Shown: positions 17,767 through 26,025, counted from the first letter of the stretch. The stretch: DNA of 64,000 nt from Thermocaproicibacter sp041859875 (GCA_041859875.1 JBFLFY010000012.1:1-64000); one strand, 5' to 3'. The notes: a model not told the origin generated them from the sequence alone. A program made the numbers and translations.

Positions 17767-18600
17767 ATGGCTGCTGATCTGCATTGCCACACGCAGGCTT
17801 CCGATGGTTCCTCTACAGCGGAAGAGCTTGTGCAGATGGCAAGAATACGTGGCCTTACGGCAATCGCTGTAACCGACCACGACACTTTTGCCGGAGTAGA
17901 AGACGCGGTTTCCTGTGGAAAACGGTACGGTGTTTCGGTTGTTCCGGGAGCAGAATTTTCTGCTGTGGACTCAGAAACCGGGCGAAAGGCACATATTCTC
18001 TGTTACCACTGCACGTCACCGGAACTGCTTGAACCGCTTTGCCGCAGAACGCAGCAGGCGCGCCAGAAAGCGGGCGAAGCCATGCTGGAAAAAACAATGG
18101 CCGTTTACCCGTTTCCCGCCGAACTTGCGCTGAAATTTGCGCAGAACAGTACATCCCTTTTTAAGCAGCACATTATGCGCGCGCTGGTTGAAGCAGGGTA
18201 TTCCTCCGGTATCTACAGCCCTGTTTTTAACGAACTCTTTTCTTCTATAAATGGAAAAGCGTACGAGCCCATCACGTACCCAGAGGTACACGACGTTCTA
18301 GAACTGATTCACCGGGCAGGAGGAATCGCTGTGCTGGCCCATCCCGGTGAGTACGACAGCTACGGTCTGCTGGGCCGCCTTGCTGCTTCGCACAGCCTGG
18401 AAGGCGTGGAAGTCTGGCATCCGCGCAACCACCCCGGTGATGACCGCCGCCTTTCACAGTTCGCCCGTGAAAACGGGCTGCTTATGACGGGCGGAACCGA
18501 TTTTCACGGGCTGTATACGAAAATCCCGCACCCGGTTGGTACTTTTACGGCGCCAGACAATCAGCTTAGCCTGTTAATGGCTAAAAAATTTGTTTGTTAG
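17767..18600 (+). CDS. PHP-domain phosphoesterase
   Basis: The 277-residue protein has the metal-binding PHP motifs: DLHCHTQASDG at the N-terminus, VTDHDTF, GAEFSA, VLAHPGEY and GGTDFHG near the C-terminus. Related proteins hydrolyse 3',5'-nucleotide bisphosphates or trim RNA 5' ends (RNase AM/YciV type). Its ATG is 19 bases after the ABC permease stop, so it may be co-transcribed with that operon. Confidence 0.82.
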   Translation: MAADLHCHTQASDGSSTAEELVQMARIRGLTAIAVTDHDTFAGVEDAVSCGKRYGVSVVPGAEFSAVDSETGRKAHILCYHCTSPELLEPLCRRTQQARQKAGEAMLEKTMAVYPFPAELALKFAQNSTSLFKQHIMRALVEAGYSSGIYSPVFNELFSSINGKAYEPITYPEVHDVLELIHRAGGIAVLAHPGEYDSYGLLGRLAASHSLEGVEVWHPRNHPGDDRRLSQFARENGLLMTGGTDFHGLYTKIPHPVGTFTAPDNQLSLLMAKKFVC

Positions 18601-18613
18601 GAGGATGCTGAAT

Positions 18614-18871
18614 ATGGAGTATCATTACAAAACAAAAGGAACCTGCTCACGGGAAATCATTATTGATCTTGACGGCGACAAGGTACGTGATGTTAAATTT
18701 ATCGGTGGCTGCAATGGCAACACAAAGGGAATCAGTGCCTTAGTAAAAGGCATGAAAGCAGATGAAGTCATTGACCGCTGCAAGGGAATCCGTTGTGGCA
18801 TGAAGCCAACTTCCTGCCCGGATCAACTTGCACAGGCACTTCAGCAGGCGATGAATAATTCGAGCAAATAA
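18614..18871 (+). CDS. TSCPD-domain protein (TIGR03905-like)
   Basis: This 85-residue protein has four spaced cysteine motifs (GTCSRE, GGCNGN, RCKGIRCG, TSCPDQ) and the TSCPD sequence that names the domain, also found at the end of some ribonucleotide reductases. Function is unknown; metal or nucleic-acid binding has been proposed. The ATG at 18614 follows AGGAGG; the longer in-frame start at 18590 lies inside the PHP gene. Confidence 0.85.
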   Translation: MEYHYKTKGTCSREIIIDLDGDKVRDVKFIGGCNGNTKGISALVKGMKADEVIDRCKGIRCGMKPTSCPDQLAQALQQAMNNSSK

Positions 18872-18914
18872 ATTGGGACAAGATTAATGCTTTATGAAAA
18901 TACACCGTACAAGC

Positions 18915-18950
18915 AAAAGCACCTATCAGCTCGAACTGATGGGTGCTTTT
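18915..18950. terminator. Bidirectional terminator
   Basis: AAAAGCACCTATCAG and CTGATGGGTGCTTTT form a long stem, with T-runs on both strands. It separates the TSCPD gene (plus) from the Gly/Cys-rich gene (minus). Confidence 0.85.
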
Positions 18951-19010
18951 GTGTTTGATTATGAAGACAAAGAGGGGGGCTGCAGCTATTGCCGCAGTCC
19001 CTGTGTGCTT

Positions 19011-19178
19011 TTAGCAGCCGCAGCCATTGTTATTGCCACAGCCACAGTCATTGCCGCAGCCGCCGCAGCCGCCGCAGCCACCGCAGCTACCACAGCCGCC
19101 GCCGCAGCAGCAGCAGAGGATAATGATAAGGATCAGAATGCAGGAGCAAGAATTTCCACACCCAAAACTATTGCACAT
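19011..19178 (-). CDS. Gly/Cys-rich small protein (high-cysteine HCB-like)
   Basis: The minus strand has a 55-codon gene with an AGGAGG site (plus 19193-19188) nine bases before ATG 19178. The protein starts MCNSFGCGNSCSC, then a short hydrophobic stretch ILILIIIL, then CCCC and repeats of the type GGC/GCG to the C-terminal GCGC; 17 of 55 residues are cysteine. Clostridia often encode such proteins, sometimes labelled chorion-like high-cysteine proteins; function is unknown. The hydrophobic segment could insert in the membrane or act in export. It stands between a bidirectional terminator and the divergent mcsA promoter. The GC-rich repeat gives long alanine-rich shadow frames on the plus strand. 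Confidence 0.75.
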   Translation of the reverse strand: MCNSFGCGNSCSCILILIIILCCCCGGGCGSCGGCGGCGGCGNDCGCGNNNGCGC

Positions 19179-19275
19179 AAGAGATTGCCTCCTTTCGATT
19201 TACAGTACATAATATTGCTGTAGCGTAAATGGTGTTACAAAATTCTTTCGGCTTTATTATGAAGCCTTTGCAGGG

Positions 19276-19304
19276 CTGACGTTTTACCAAAAACATGCTA
19301 TAAT
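19276..19304 (+). promoter_or_regulatory. Sigma-A promoter of the mcsA operon
   Basis: CTGACG (19276-19281) and TATAAT (19299-19304) with 17-base spacing. No clear CtsR operator (tandem GGTCAAA heptads) was seen. Confidence 0.6.
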
Positions 19305-19359
19305 AACAGCATAAATGTTAAATTTGGAACGGCGGGGATGCCGGTATGGAGGGATGATC

Positions 19360-19791
19360 ATGCTTTGCCAGTGCTGCGGAAGGAATCCTGCTTCCGCATA
19401 TGTAAAAATCGTCTGTGGGGGAAAACTGACCGAGTATGCTCTGTGTACCGAATGTGCAAGGCAGTTTGGGTGCGGGAACCTCTTTGCGGGCCTTGGCTAC
19501 CGTATGGACGATATTGTGCGCGAGTTTTTCGACAGTGAAGAAGAAGAGGAGGAAGAAGTCCTTCGCTGCAAATGCTGCGGGATGTCTTTCAGCGATATTG
19601 TACGAAGCGGGCGCGTAGGATGTGCCGAATGCTATACTACGTTTGCCGACCGCCTGCTGCCGGTAATCCGGCAGATTCACGGCAGTGATACGCACCGCGG
19701 GAAAGTGCCGGGTGCTTCTTTGCAGCAGGTGCCATCCGGTGGCAAGCTCGCCGTGCGCGGTTCGGAAAGCGGCGGGGAGGAAAAAGAATGA
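19360..19791 (+). CDS. mcsA: McsA-like zinc protein lacking the UVR domain
   Basis: In Bacillus, McsA is the zinc-finger activator of the protein-arginine kinase McsB. This 143-residue protein has the two paired cysteine clusters (MLCQCCG with CTECARQFG; CKCCGMSF with GCAECY) and the family motif HGSDTHRGKVP. It then ends in a Gly/Ser-rich tail, where the family normally continues for about 40 residues with a helical UVR domain. Start ATG 19360 follows GGAGGGATGATC; 19315 is an unlikely upstream start. The stop overlaps mcsB by 4 bases. Confidence 0.82.
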   Translation: MLCQCCGRNPASAYVKIVCGGKLTEYALCTECARQFGCGNLFAGLGYRMDDIVREFFDSEEEEEEEVLRCKCCGMSFSDIVRSGRVGCAECYTTFADRLLPVIRQIHGSDTHRGKVPGASLQQVPSGGKLAVRGSESGGEEKE

Positions 19792-20846
19792 GTAGATGGT
19801 ATGAAACTCCTGGGCCGCAGCATGAAGCGGTTCTTTCCTCCTGCATTCGGCTTTCACGTAACCTCTGCGGAATCCCATTTCCGGCGGGTTTGGGCGAAAG
19901 TAAGAAAAAAGAAGTTTTTCAAAAAATCTGTGATGTTGTTTCCGATGAAAACAGTTCGGTATACCGGAAATTTCACGCTGTCTGCTTGAATTCCCTGGAG
20001 CTTGGCGATGTGATTGCACTTGCGGAGCGCGGTGCTGTTACGGCGGACTTCATTGAAAACCGCAGTGGGCGTGGGCTGCTTGTTTCAGACGATGAATCAA
20101 AGTGCATTATGGTAAACGGGGAGGATCATTTTCTGTTTCAAGTTCGGCAGAGTGGCCTTTCGCTGCAGGATGCTTATTCGGCTGCTGACCGTTTGGACAC
20201 AATTTTTGACAAATCCCTTCATTTTGCGTTTAATAAACGTCTTGGCTACCTGACCTGCAACCCTGCACTGCTTGGAACAGGTATGGTGGCTTCGCTCCTT
20301 CTGCATCTTCCGGCTTTGGATGATACGGGTGCGGCGGCCCGCATTGCCTCAAATCTGCAGCCACTCGGAATTTCCCTGCGCAGTGTTGTTAATACGGATT
20401 CCGGCCCGTGCGGCGCGGTTTACCGGCTTTCTAACCGCATGACTCTCGGCCTTTCCGAGCAGGAAGCAATTACAAACCTGAATGGAATTGCAGGGCAGAT
20501 TATCGCACAGGAACGCGCGGCACGCAACAATTTAATCCAAGACATTTCTGTGCAGGATACGGTCGGCCGCTCTCTTGGCATTTTCCGCAGTGCCCGGCTG
20601 ATGAGCTATGCTGAATTTCTTAACCTTGCTTCTATGATACGGTTCGGAATTGCTGCCGGATTCTTGAAAGAAATCGGTATTTGCCAAATTGACAGCCTGG
20701 CTATGCTGGTTCAGCCCGCAAACCTAGAGCAAAATGCAGGAAGAAAACTTCTGCCGGATGAGAAGCGTGCGCTCCGTGCGAAACTTGTCCGCGAAATTTT
20801 TACGGAGCGGGAAAACGGAGATACCCGTGATGAGCGGAAAAACTGA
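19788..20846 (+). CDS. mcsB: McsB-like guanidino kinase family protein, probably catalytically dead
   Basis: The 352 residues align over their length with McsB, which phosphorylates arginine residues of proteins to mark them for ClpCP. Key sites differ from the recalled Bacillus sequence: SSRIR is SSCIR (Cys19), NEEDHIR is NGEDHFL (Gly111, Leu116), TSCPTNVGTGLRAS is TCNPALLGTGMVAS (Cys shifted one place to 157, Val167), and the YGEGS loop is VNTDS (near 201-205). Several are phosphate-binding arginines or catalytic positions of guanidino kinases. The pArg-pocket RDxRRA-like motif also reads KRALRA. The fold seems kept and kinase activity lost; a scaffold or pArg-independent role is inference. 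It is coupled to mcsA and to a TPR-like gene. Confidence 0.8.
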   Translation: MSRWYETPGPQHEAVLSSCIRLSRNLCGIPFPAGLGESKKKEVFQKICDVVSDENSSVYRKFHAVCLNSLELGDVIALAERGAVTADFIENRSGRGLLVSDDESKCIMVNGEDHFLFQVRQSGLSLQDAYSAADRLDTIFDKSLHFAFNKRLGYLTCNPALLGTGMVASLLLHLPALDDTGAAARIASNLQPLGISLRSVVNTDSGPCGAVYRLSNRMTLGLSEQEAITNLNGIAGQIIAQERAARNNLIQDISVQDTVGRSLGIFRSARLMSYAEFLNLASMIRFGIAAGFLKEIGICQIDSLAMLVQPANLEQNAGRKLLPDEKRALRAKLVREIFTERENGDTRDERKN

Positions 20847-21480
20847 TGTGGAACTAGCCGCAGCTCTCTTTTCCCTTATTGGGGAAGAGCTTCCCCACGA
20901 TAGGCAGAAAGACGCGGAGGCTGCCCAGCGAAGAAAGCAGATGCCCGATGACAGACAGGCACTCCTGAGCATTCTTGCGCTTTGCGGTGAACCGGAAACA
21001 CCGCAGCAGCTTTATATCTGCGCAATGGCTTACAGCTGGCTGGGGGCAGCTTACAGCGAGAAGGCGGTGCAGGCCATTGAGGCCTACCTTGCTTCCCCTG
21101 GCTGGAGCGAATTGCCTTCCGGCACAGTTATGGAAGAAGGAATCTGCATTTCTCTTCGAGTTCGGCAGCGAGCCAATTTGTATCTCAACCTTGGCAGTGC
21201 TTATGCCGCAGAGGAAAACCTTGAAAAGGCCGCTTCTGCCTATATGAACGCATATGATTTGGAGCCTTACCGCGTTCTGTGCGCCGTTGAGGTTTCAAAC
21301 CTTTTAGTGCGGCGTGGGAAAAAGAAGGAAGCCATGAAGTTTCTGGTTCAGCAGAAAAAAGCGCCGTATTACCGTACCCAGCGTTTCCATGATGAAAACG
21401 GCCAGATGTGCTACAACACCTTTTTTCGGGATTCGCTTGACCGGCAGATTGAAAAGCTGAAAAAAGATATTCCGGACTGA
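20830..21480 (+). CDS. Uncharacterised TPR-like protein coupled to mcsB
   Basis: The 216-residue, mostly helical protein starts at ATG 20830, inside the last codons of mcsB. Residues about 115-165 (NLYLNLGSAYAAEENLEKA, then SAYMNAYDLEP) look like a tetratricopeptide repeat pair; a preceding segment resembles another helix pair. The family was not recognised. The position normally held by clpC in the mcs operon is taken by this gene, so a protein-protein role with McsA/McsB is possible. Confidence 0.65.
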   Translation: MSGKTDVELAAALFSLIGEELPHDRQKDAEAAQRRKQMPDDRQALLSILALCGEPETPQQLYICAMAYSWLGAAYSEKAVQAIEAYLASPGWSELPSGTVMEEGICISLRVRQRANLYLNLGSAYAAEENLEKAASAYMNAYDLEPYRVLCAVEVSNLLVRRGKKKEAMKFLVQQKKAPYYRTQRFHDENGQMCYNTFFRDSLDRQIEKLKKDIPD

Positions 21481-21484
21481 GAAA

Positions 21485-21525
21485 CGGGCATACAGCTCCT
21501 TTTGCAGGAACTGTATGCCCGTTAA
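21485..21525. terminator. Bidirectional terminator between convergent genes
   Basis: CGGGCATACAG (21485-21495) pairs with CTGTATGCCCG (21511-21521), with inner pairing AGCTCCT/AGGAACT. It is shared by the TPR-like gene (plus) and the S1-domain gene (minus). Confidence 0.8.
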
Positions 21526-21551
21526 CTTTATACTGCGGCTGCAGCAGAAAT

Positions 21552-22487
21552 TCAGCTTGCACTTTCCGGAAAAACCGAGACGATTTTTTTTTCGCATTCA
21601 GCGGGAGAATAAGCAAATCGGCTGATGTGTTTTCCGGTAAAGAAATACTTTGGCGGAACCGGCCGGTAGGAAAAATCGAAGGTATCTATAATCACCAGTT
21701 TCACTTTCATGCGGTCGGGAAGAATACTTTTTATGTAGACGCTTGCCTGCTGCCCAGGTACGACGTCATCTTTTACTTCTGCAAGGCCGGCAAGGTTTGG
21801 CGCAAGTTCTACAAAGATTCCGTATGGCTCTACAGAGCGCACAATGCCTGCAACGGTCTCACCGGCGGAAAACTGAGCTGCGTTTTCCTCCCATGTGCCA
21901 AGCAGCTCTTTGTGGCTGAGGGTAATGCGCCCGTTTTCAATGGATTTAATAACGGCCTTAATATCCATGCCAACGGAAAAGCGCTCCCGCGGATGATCAA
22001 TGCGCGAAACGGAAATAGCGTCAATCGGAAGCAGTGCAATAATGCCGCAGCCAACGTCGGCAAATGCCCCAAAACTTTCCAGATGCGTTACCCGCGCATC
22101 AATGATGTCGCCCGGCGTCAGCATAGAGATATGTTCTTTTTTGCACTTTTCCTGTGCGGCCCGGCGCGAGAGTATGGCGGTCATGGTTCCGTCCGGCCCT
22201 TTTTCAAAACCCGTTACAAGAAAGCAGACCGGATGATTGACCCGGGAAATGATTGCAATATCCCGCACAGTGCCTTCGCGGATTCCAACTGCGCCCTCTT
22301 CGCGGGGAATCATACCCTGCATACATCCTAAATCCACCAGAAGGTTGTGGGCACTGTCGCAGACCATGGCACGCCCTTCGAGAATTCTGCCTTCCCGGCA
22401 GGCATCGTTCAGAGAAGAAAAGTTTTGCATGGCTGCACGGTTTTCCGGAGTGTCCATGTTCCATCCTTCCGGGTAGTATTCAAACAT
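21552..22487 (-). CDS. S1 RNA-binding domain protein
   Basis: The 311-residue protein contains three OB-fold S1-like segments: residues about 35-110 (GRAMVCDSAHNLLVDLGCMQG), about 125-195 (GDIIDARVTHLESFGAFADV) and about 205-275 (GETVAGIVRSVEPYGIFVEL). It is ribosomal-protein-S1-like and presumably binds RNA. The ATG is preceded by GGAGGGAATGTA on the minus strand. It is a single-gene unit convergent with the mcs operon and divergent from the cyclophilin gene. Confidence 0.83.
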   Translation of the reverse strand: MFEYYPEGWNMDTPENRAAMQNFSSLNDACREGRILEGRAMVCDSAHNLLVDLGCMQGMIPREEGAVGIREGTVRDIAIISRVNHPVCFLVTGFEKGPDGTMTAILSRRAAQEKCKKEHISMLTPGDIIDARVTHLESFGAFADVGCGIIALLPIDAISVSRIDHPRERFSVGMDIKAVIKSIENGRITLSHKELLGTWEENAAQFSAGETVAGIVRSVEPYGIFVELAPNLAGLAEVKDDVVPGQQASVYIKSILPDRMKVKLVIIDTFDFSYRPVPPKYFFTGKHISRFAYSPAECEKKIVSVFPESAS

Positions 22488-22646
22488 TACATTCCCTCCT
22501 TTTTGCTTTCGATTATCTATATGCGTTGGTGGCGGCGGTCATTCTTATGCGAAAAATAATTGGTGCGGAAATTTCTGCTTGATTCTCTTTTGCTTGTATT
22601 ATAAAATAGAACGGTTAAGATTATTTTAGAAGGGTTTTGATTTTTG

Positions 22647-23465
22647 ATGAAAATACAGAAACGCCTGCTTGCAGTCTGCCTTGCGTTTACAGCGGCAGTT
22701 GGCTTTTCAGGCTGCAGCAAAGGCAGCGCTGCCAGTACAGCTTCGGCTCCCAAAAAAGATTCTGCCGAAAAGATTGGTTACCAGCTTCAGCAGCCTGCTG
22801 AAGGAGAAGAAATCGCTGTGCTGACGACCAGCATGGGAACTGTGAAAATCCGCCTGTTTCCTAATGCGGCGCCGAAAGCGGTGGAAAATTTTAAGGGGCT
22901 TGTGAAAAAAGGTTATTACAACGGCCTGATTTTTCATCGCGTTATAAAAGATTTTATGGTTCAGACCGGCGACCCAACCGGGACAGGGCGCGGCGGTGAA
23001 AGCATTTGGAAGAAAGCGTTTGAAGACGAATTCAACTCGAACCTGCTGAATGTCCGCGGTGCTGTTGTCATGGCAAATTCGGGAAAAGATACAAATGGAA
23101 GCCAGTTTTTTATCGACCAGGCGGGGCCTTCCTCGTTTCAGGGCTGGAACAAGTTCGAGCAGGCATATTCTTTTTATAAACAGTCTAAGCTTACGCCGGA
23201 AGATTTTGCTGCCCAGTACGGGACTTACTGGCTTAATATGGACAAAGTAACGGATGAGTACAAGAAATTCTATGAGAAGAACGGTGGAAATCCCCACTTG
23301 GATGGCTGCTACACCATTCAGCAGACCGGCCATACCGTTTTTGGGCAAGTCTTTGACGGAATGGATACGGTTGACAAAATTGCTGCCGTAAAAGTGGATT
23401 CCGGCGATAAACCAATTACCGCAGTAAAGATTCTAAAAGCGGAAATTCAGAAATATAAAAAATAA
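22647..23465 (+). CDS. Lipoprotein peptidyl-prolyl cis-trans isomerase (cyclophilin)
   Basis: The 272-residue protein has a lipoprotein signal peptide (basic start, hydrophobic core, lipobox GFSGCS with Cys about residue 25), a Ser/Ala-rich linker, then a cyclophilin domain with FHRVIKDFMVQTGDPTGTG and NGSQFFI. It probably assists proline isomerisation in proteins outside the membrane. An insertion of about 50 residues after QFFIDQAG (residues about 165-215) separates the last strands (TVFGQVFDGMD). The ATG at 22647 is preferred over the adjacent in-frame TTG at 22644. Confidence 0.88.
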   Translation: MKIQKRLLAVCLAFTAAVGFSGCSKGSAASTASAPKKDSAEKIGYQLQQPAEGEEIAVLTTSMGTVKIRLFPNAAPKAVENFKGLVKKGYYNGLIFHRVIKDFMVQTGDPTGTGRGGESIWKKAFEDEFNSNLLNVRGAVVMANSGKDTNGSQFFIDQAGPSSFQGWNKFEQAYSFYKQSKLTPEDFAAQYGTYWLNMDKVTDEYKKFYEKNGGNPHLDGCYTIQQTGHTVFGQVFDGMDTVDKIAAVKVDSGDKPITAVKILKAEIQKYKK

Positions 23466-23524
23466 AGAATTGCCCCCTCTTAGAGTTTTAAAACGTGCAG
23501 ATTTGACAAAAAACCATTCATTGC

Positions 23525-23554
23525 TTGACAAGCCTAAACGGGGAACGGTATAAT
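23525..23554 (+). promoter_or_regulatory. Sigma-A promoter of pyrG
   Basis: TTGACA (23525-23530) and TATAAT (23549-23554), 18-base spacer. There is no GGG at the expected start and no leader hairpin, so the reiterative-transcription attenuation known for Bacillus pyrG is not evident. Confidence 0.75.
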
Positions 23555-23608
23555 ATTTCGTATGTGTTTTTTTGAATGTGGAGTGTAAGAATGAGGATGG
23601 AGGACAAT

Positions 23609-25237
23609 ATGTCTGCAAAATTTGTTTTCGTTACCGGCGGTGTCGTTTCCGGGCTTGGCAAGGGAATCACTGCAGCTTCCCTGGGAAGACTGCTGAAAGC
23701 GCGCGGCCTTCGTATTACCATGCAGAAGTTTGACCCGTACCTGAATGTAGATCCGGGAACCATGAATCCGTTCCAGCATGGTGAAGTCTTTGTGACCGAC
23801 GACGGCGCAGAAACCGACCTTGACCTTGGCCATTATGAGCGTTTTATTGATGAAAACCTGACCCAGAACAGCAATGTTACTTCCGGCCGGGTTTATTGGA
23901 ATGTTATTCAGAAAGAGCGTAACGGCGATTACGGCGGGGGAACCGTTCAGGTTATTCCGCATATCACCAACGAAATCAAGGAACGTATTTACGCCGGAAA
24001 AGAAAACATTGATGTTGCTATTATAGAGATTGGCGGCACAGTAGGCGACATTGAAAGCCAGCCGTTTCTGGAAGCCATCCGTCAGTTTGCAACGGAAGTT
24101 GGCCGTTCGAACTGCCTGTTTATTCATGTAACGCTTGTTCCGTACTTAAGCTGTTCGCATGAGCACAAGTCAAAACCGACGCAGCACAGTGTAAAGGAAC
24201 TTCTTTCCATCGGCATTCAGCCGGATGTTATTGTACTCCGTTCCGAGAGGGAAGTCGGGGAAGATATTAAGAAAAAAATTGCGCTGTTTTGTAATGTGGA
24301 GGAAAACTGTGTGATTGAAAACCTGGACCTTCCGCTGCTTTATTCTGTCCCGATTGCCTTACATGAAGAACGCCTTGATGATATTGTCTGCAAGCGCTTC
24401 GGGCTTGACACGCATGGCCCGAACCTCGCCGAGTGGATTTCTATGGTGGACACAGCTATGTCGCTGACCGACAGCGTTACGATTGCCCTTGTTGGCAAAT
24501 ACGTTGAACTGCACGACGCTTACCTCAGTGTAGCGGAAGCCCTTACGCACGGCGGTATCGGAAACAAAGTCAAGGTCAACATTAAATGGGTGGATTCCGA
24601 AACCATTGACGACCAGAACGTTGATGAGGTTCTTTCTGACGTAGACGGTATTTTGGTGCCAGGCGGCTTTGGCCCGCGCGGAATTGAAGGGATGATTACG
24701 GCAATTCGTTATGCCCGTGAAAACGATGTGCCGTTCCTTGGAATTTGCCTTGGTATGCAGCTTGCACTTGTTGAAATTGCCCGCAATATTCTGAACCTTT
24801 CCGATGCAAATTCCGCAGAGTTCGACCCGCAGAGCAAAAACTGTGTGATTGACCTGATGCCGGAGCAGAAAGACGTTCAGCAGCTGGGCGGCACAATGCG
24901 TCTTGGCAAATACCCATGCAAGTTAATGCCGGACTCCACGGCCTCGAAGCTGTACGGAGGTGCTCCGCTGATTTCTGAGCGTCATCGTCATCGTTTCGAA
25001 GTAAATAACGACTACCGGGAACGTTTTGAAGCCGCGGGCGTTGTTTTCAGCGGCCGTTCCCCGGACGACCATATTGTTGAAATGATGGAACTGCCCGGCC
25101 ACCCGTGGTTTATGGGTTCTCAGTTTCACCCGGAATTCAAGTCGCGTCCAAACCGCCCGCATCCGCTTTTCAAGGGCCTTGTCGCCGCGGCAAAAGAATT
25201 TCAGCAGAAGCACAATGAACAGTTAAAGCTCGATTGA
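23609..25237 (+). CDS. pyrG: CTP synthase
   Basis: PyrG converts UTP to CTP with ATP and glutamine. The 542 residues contain the synthetase domain (FVTGGVVSGLGKG, GGTVGDIES, residues 1-265) and the class I glutamine amidotransferase domain (VPGGFGPRG, nucleophile Cys in FLGICLGMQ, and HPEF). ATG 23609 follows GGATGGAGG. It is a monocistronic gene with its own promoter and terminator. Confidence 0.97.
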   Translation: MSAKFVFVTGGVVSGLGKGITAASLGRLLKARGLRITMQKFDPYLNVDPGTMNPFQHGEVFVTDDGAETDLDLGHYERFIDENLTQNSNVTSGRVYWNVIQKERNGDYGGGTVQVIPHITNEIKERIYAGKENIDVAIIEIGGTVGDIESQPFLEAIRQFATEVGRSNCLFIHVTLVPYLSCSHEHKSKPTQHSVKELLSIGIQPDVIVLRSEREVGEDIKKKIALFCNVEENCVIENLDLPLLYSVPIALHEERLDDIVCKRFGLDTHGPNLAEWISMVDTAMSLTDSVTIALVGKYVELHDAYLSVAEALTHGGIGNKVKVNIKWVDSETIDDQNVDEVLSDVDGILVPGGFGPRGIEGMITAIRYARENDVPFLGICLGMQLALVEIARNILNLSDANSAEFDPQSKNCVIDLMPEQKDVQQLGGTMRLGKYPCKLMPDSTASKLYGGAPLISERHRHRFEVNNDYRERFEAAGVVFSGRSPDDHIVEMMELPGHPWFMGSQFHPEFKSRPNRPHPLFKGLVAAAKEFQQKHNEQLKLD

Positions 25238-25244
25238 TTTTTTA

Positions 25245-25273
25245 CTCTCCGGTTAACGCCGGAGAGTTTTTTT
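25245..25273 (+). terminator. Rho-independent terminator of pyrG
   Basis: CTCTCCGG and CCGGAGAG form the stem, followed by seven T. Confidence 0.88.
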
Positions 25274-25343
25274 ATCGGCAGTGTATAGTGCAGGAATATT
25301 CTGCCAATGATTCTTCTGCAACAAATTTTGGAGATGAATCATC

Positions 25344-25958
25344 ATGAAAACGTGGGAAAAATCAGTTTGCCTTGCGCTTATCCTTGCCATTCTGTTTACT
25401 TTTACCGGCTTTACTGCCGAGTGCGAAAAAATACCAGACCAGCTTTTGCGCCTTCATATCCTTGCAAATTCGGATTCCCAGGCTGACCAGACGCTGAAGC
25501 TGCAGGTGCGCGACCGCATCCTGAAAGAGAGTGCCGGAATGCTGAACGGTGTGAAAAATCGTGCGGAAGCGTAATAGGTGGTTGCAAAGCGTTTGCCGCA
25601 GATACAGAAAACGGCACAGGATGAAGTGTACCGCCGTGGTTACCGCTACCCTGTGAAAGCACAGATGACCAATATGTATTTCAATACGCGTGAGTATGGC
25701 AATGTTACGATCCCTGCCGGTATGTATGACGCTCTCCGCATTACCATTGGCTCTGGAAACGGGCATAACTGGTGGTGCGTTCTGTTCCCGGCCCTTTGCC
25801 TTCCAGCGGCGGAAGCACCCTCTAAACTTGAGGATGTCCTTGACAAAGACGAAATGCACGTTGTAAAGGGAAACGACAATTATATTGTCAAATTCAAGTC
25901 GGTCGAAATGTACGAGCAGTTCCGCAGCTGGCTAAGTCAGCAGAAACTTCCTTTTTAG
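25344..25958 (+). pseudogene. spoIIR: Stage II sporulation protein R, interrupted by two in-frame stops
   Basis: SpoIIR is the forespore-made secreted signal that triggers SpoIIGA to process pro-sigma-E. The reading frame has an N-terminal hydrophobic segment, then RLHILANSDSQADQ, and after the break RYPVKAQM, PAGMYDALRITIGSG and HNWWCVLFPALCLP, all typical of SpoIIR. TAA (25572-25574) and TAG (25575-25577) interrupt the same frame after 76 codons. There is no shift in register, and the total length (about 204 codons) is normal. A GTG follows at 25578 without a good RBS. The gene looks recently inactivated. Confidence 0.85.
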
Positions 25959-25990
25959 GCGAAGCCGTTCCGGCTCACCCTCCTTTATGG

Positions 25991-25996
25991 TATAAT
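25991..25996 (+). promoter_or_regulatory. Candidate -10 element upstream of addB
   Basis: Perfect TATAAT preceded by only a weak -35 (TTCCGG at 25968-25973, 17-base spacer). Confidence 0.4.
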
Positions 25997-26025
25997 ACTG
26001 AGTAATGGGGATAGGAGGGGTTGTC

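Noticed and set aside
18894..19223. Alanine-rich plus-strand frame of about 109 codons
   Set aside because: It is the antisense shadow of the GC-rich repeat of the minus-strand Gly/Cys-rich gene and has no RBS.
21627..22582. Several plus-strand frames over the S1-domain gene
   Set aside because: They have no family features and overlap a clear minus-strand S1 protein with good RBS.
23525..23609. GGG-type attenuation control of pyrG
   Set aside because: The start region after the -10 lacks the G-run and no terminator hairpin lies in the leader.
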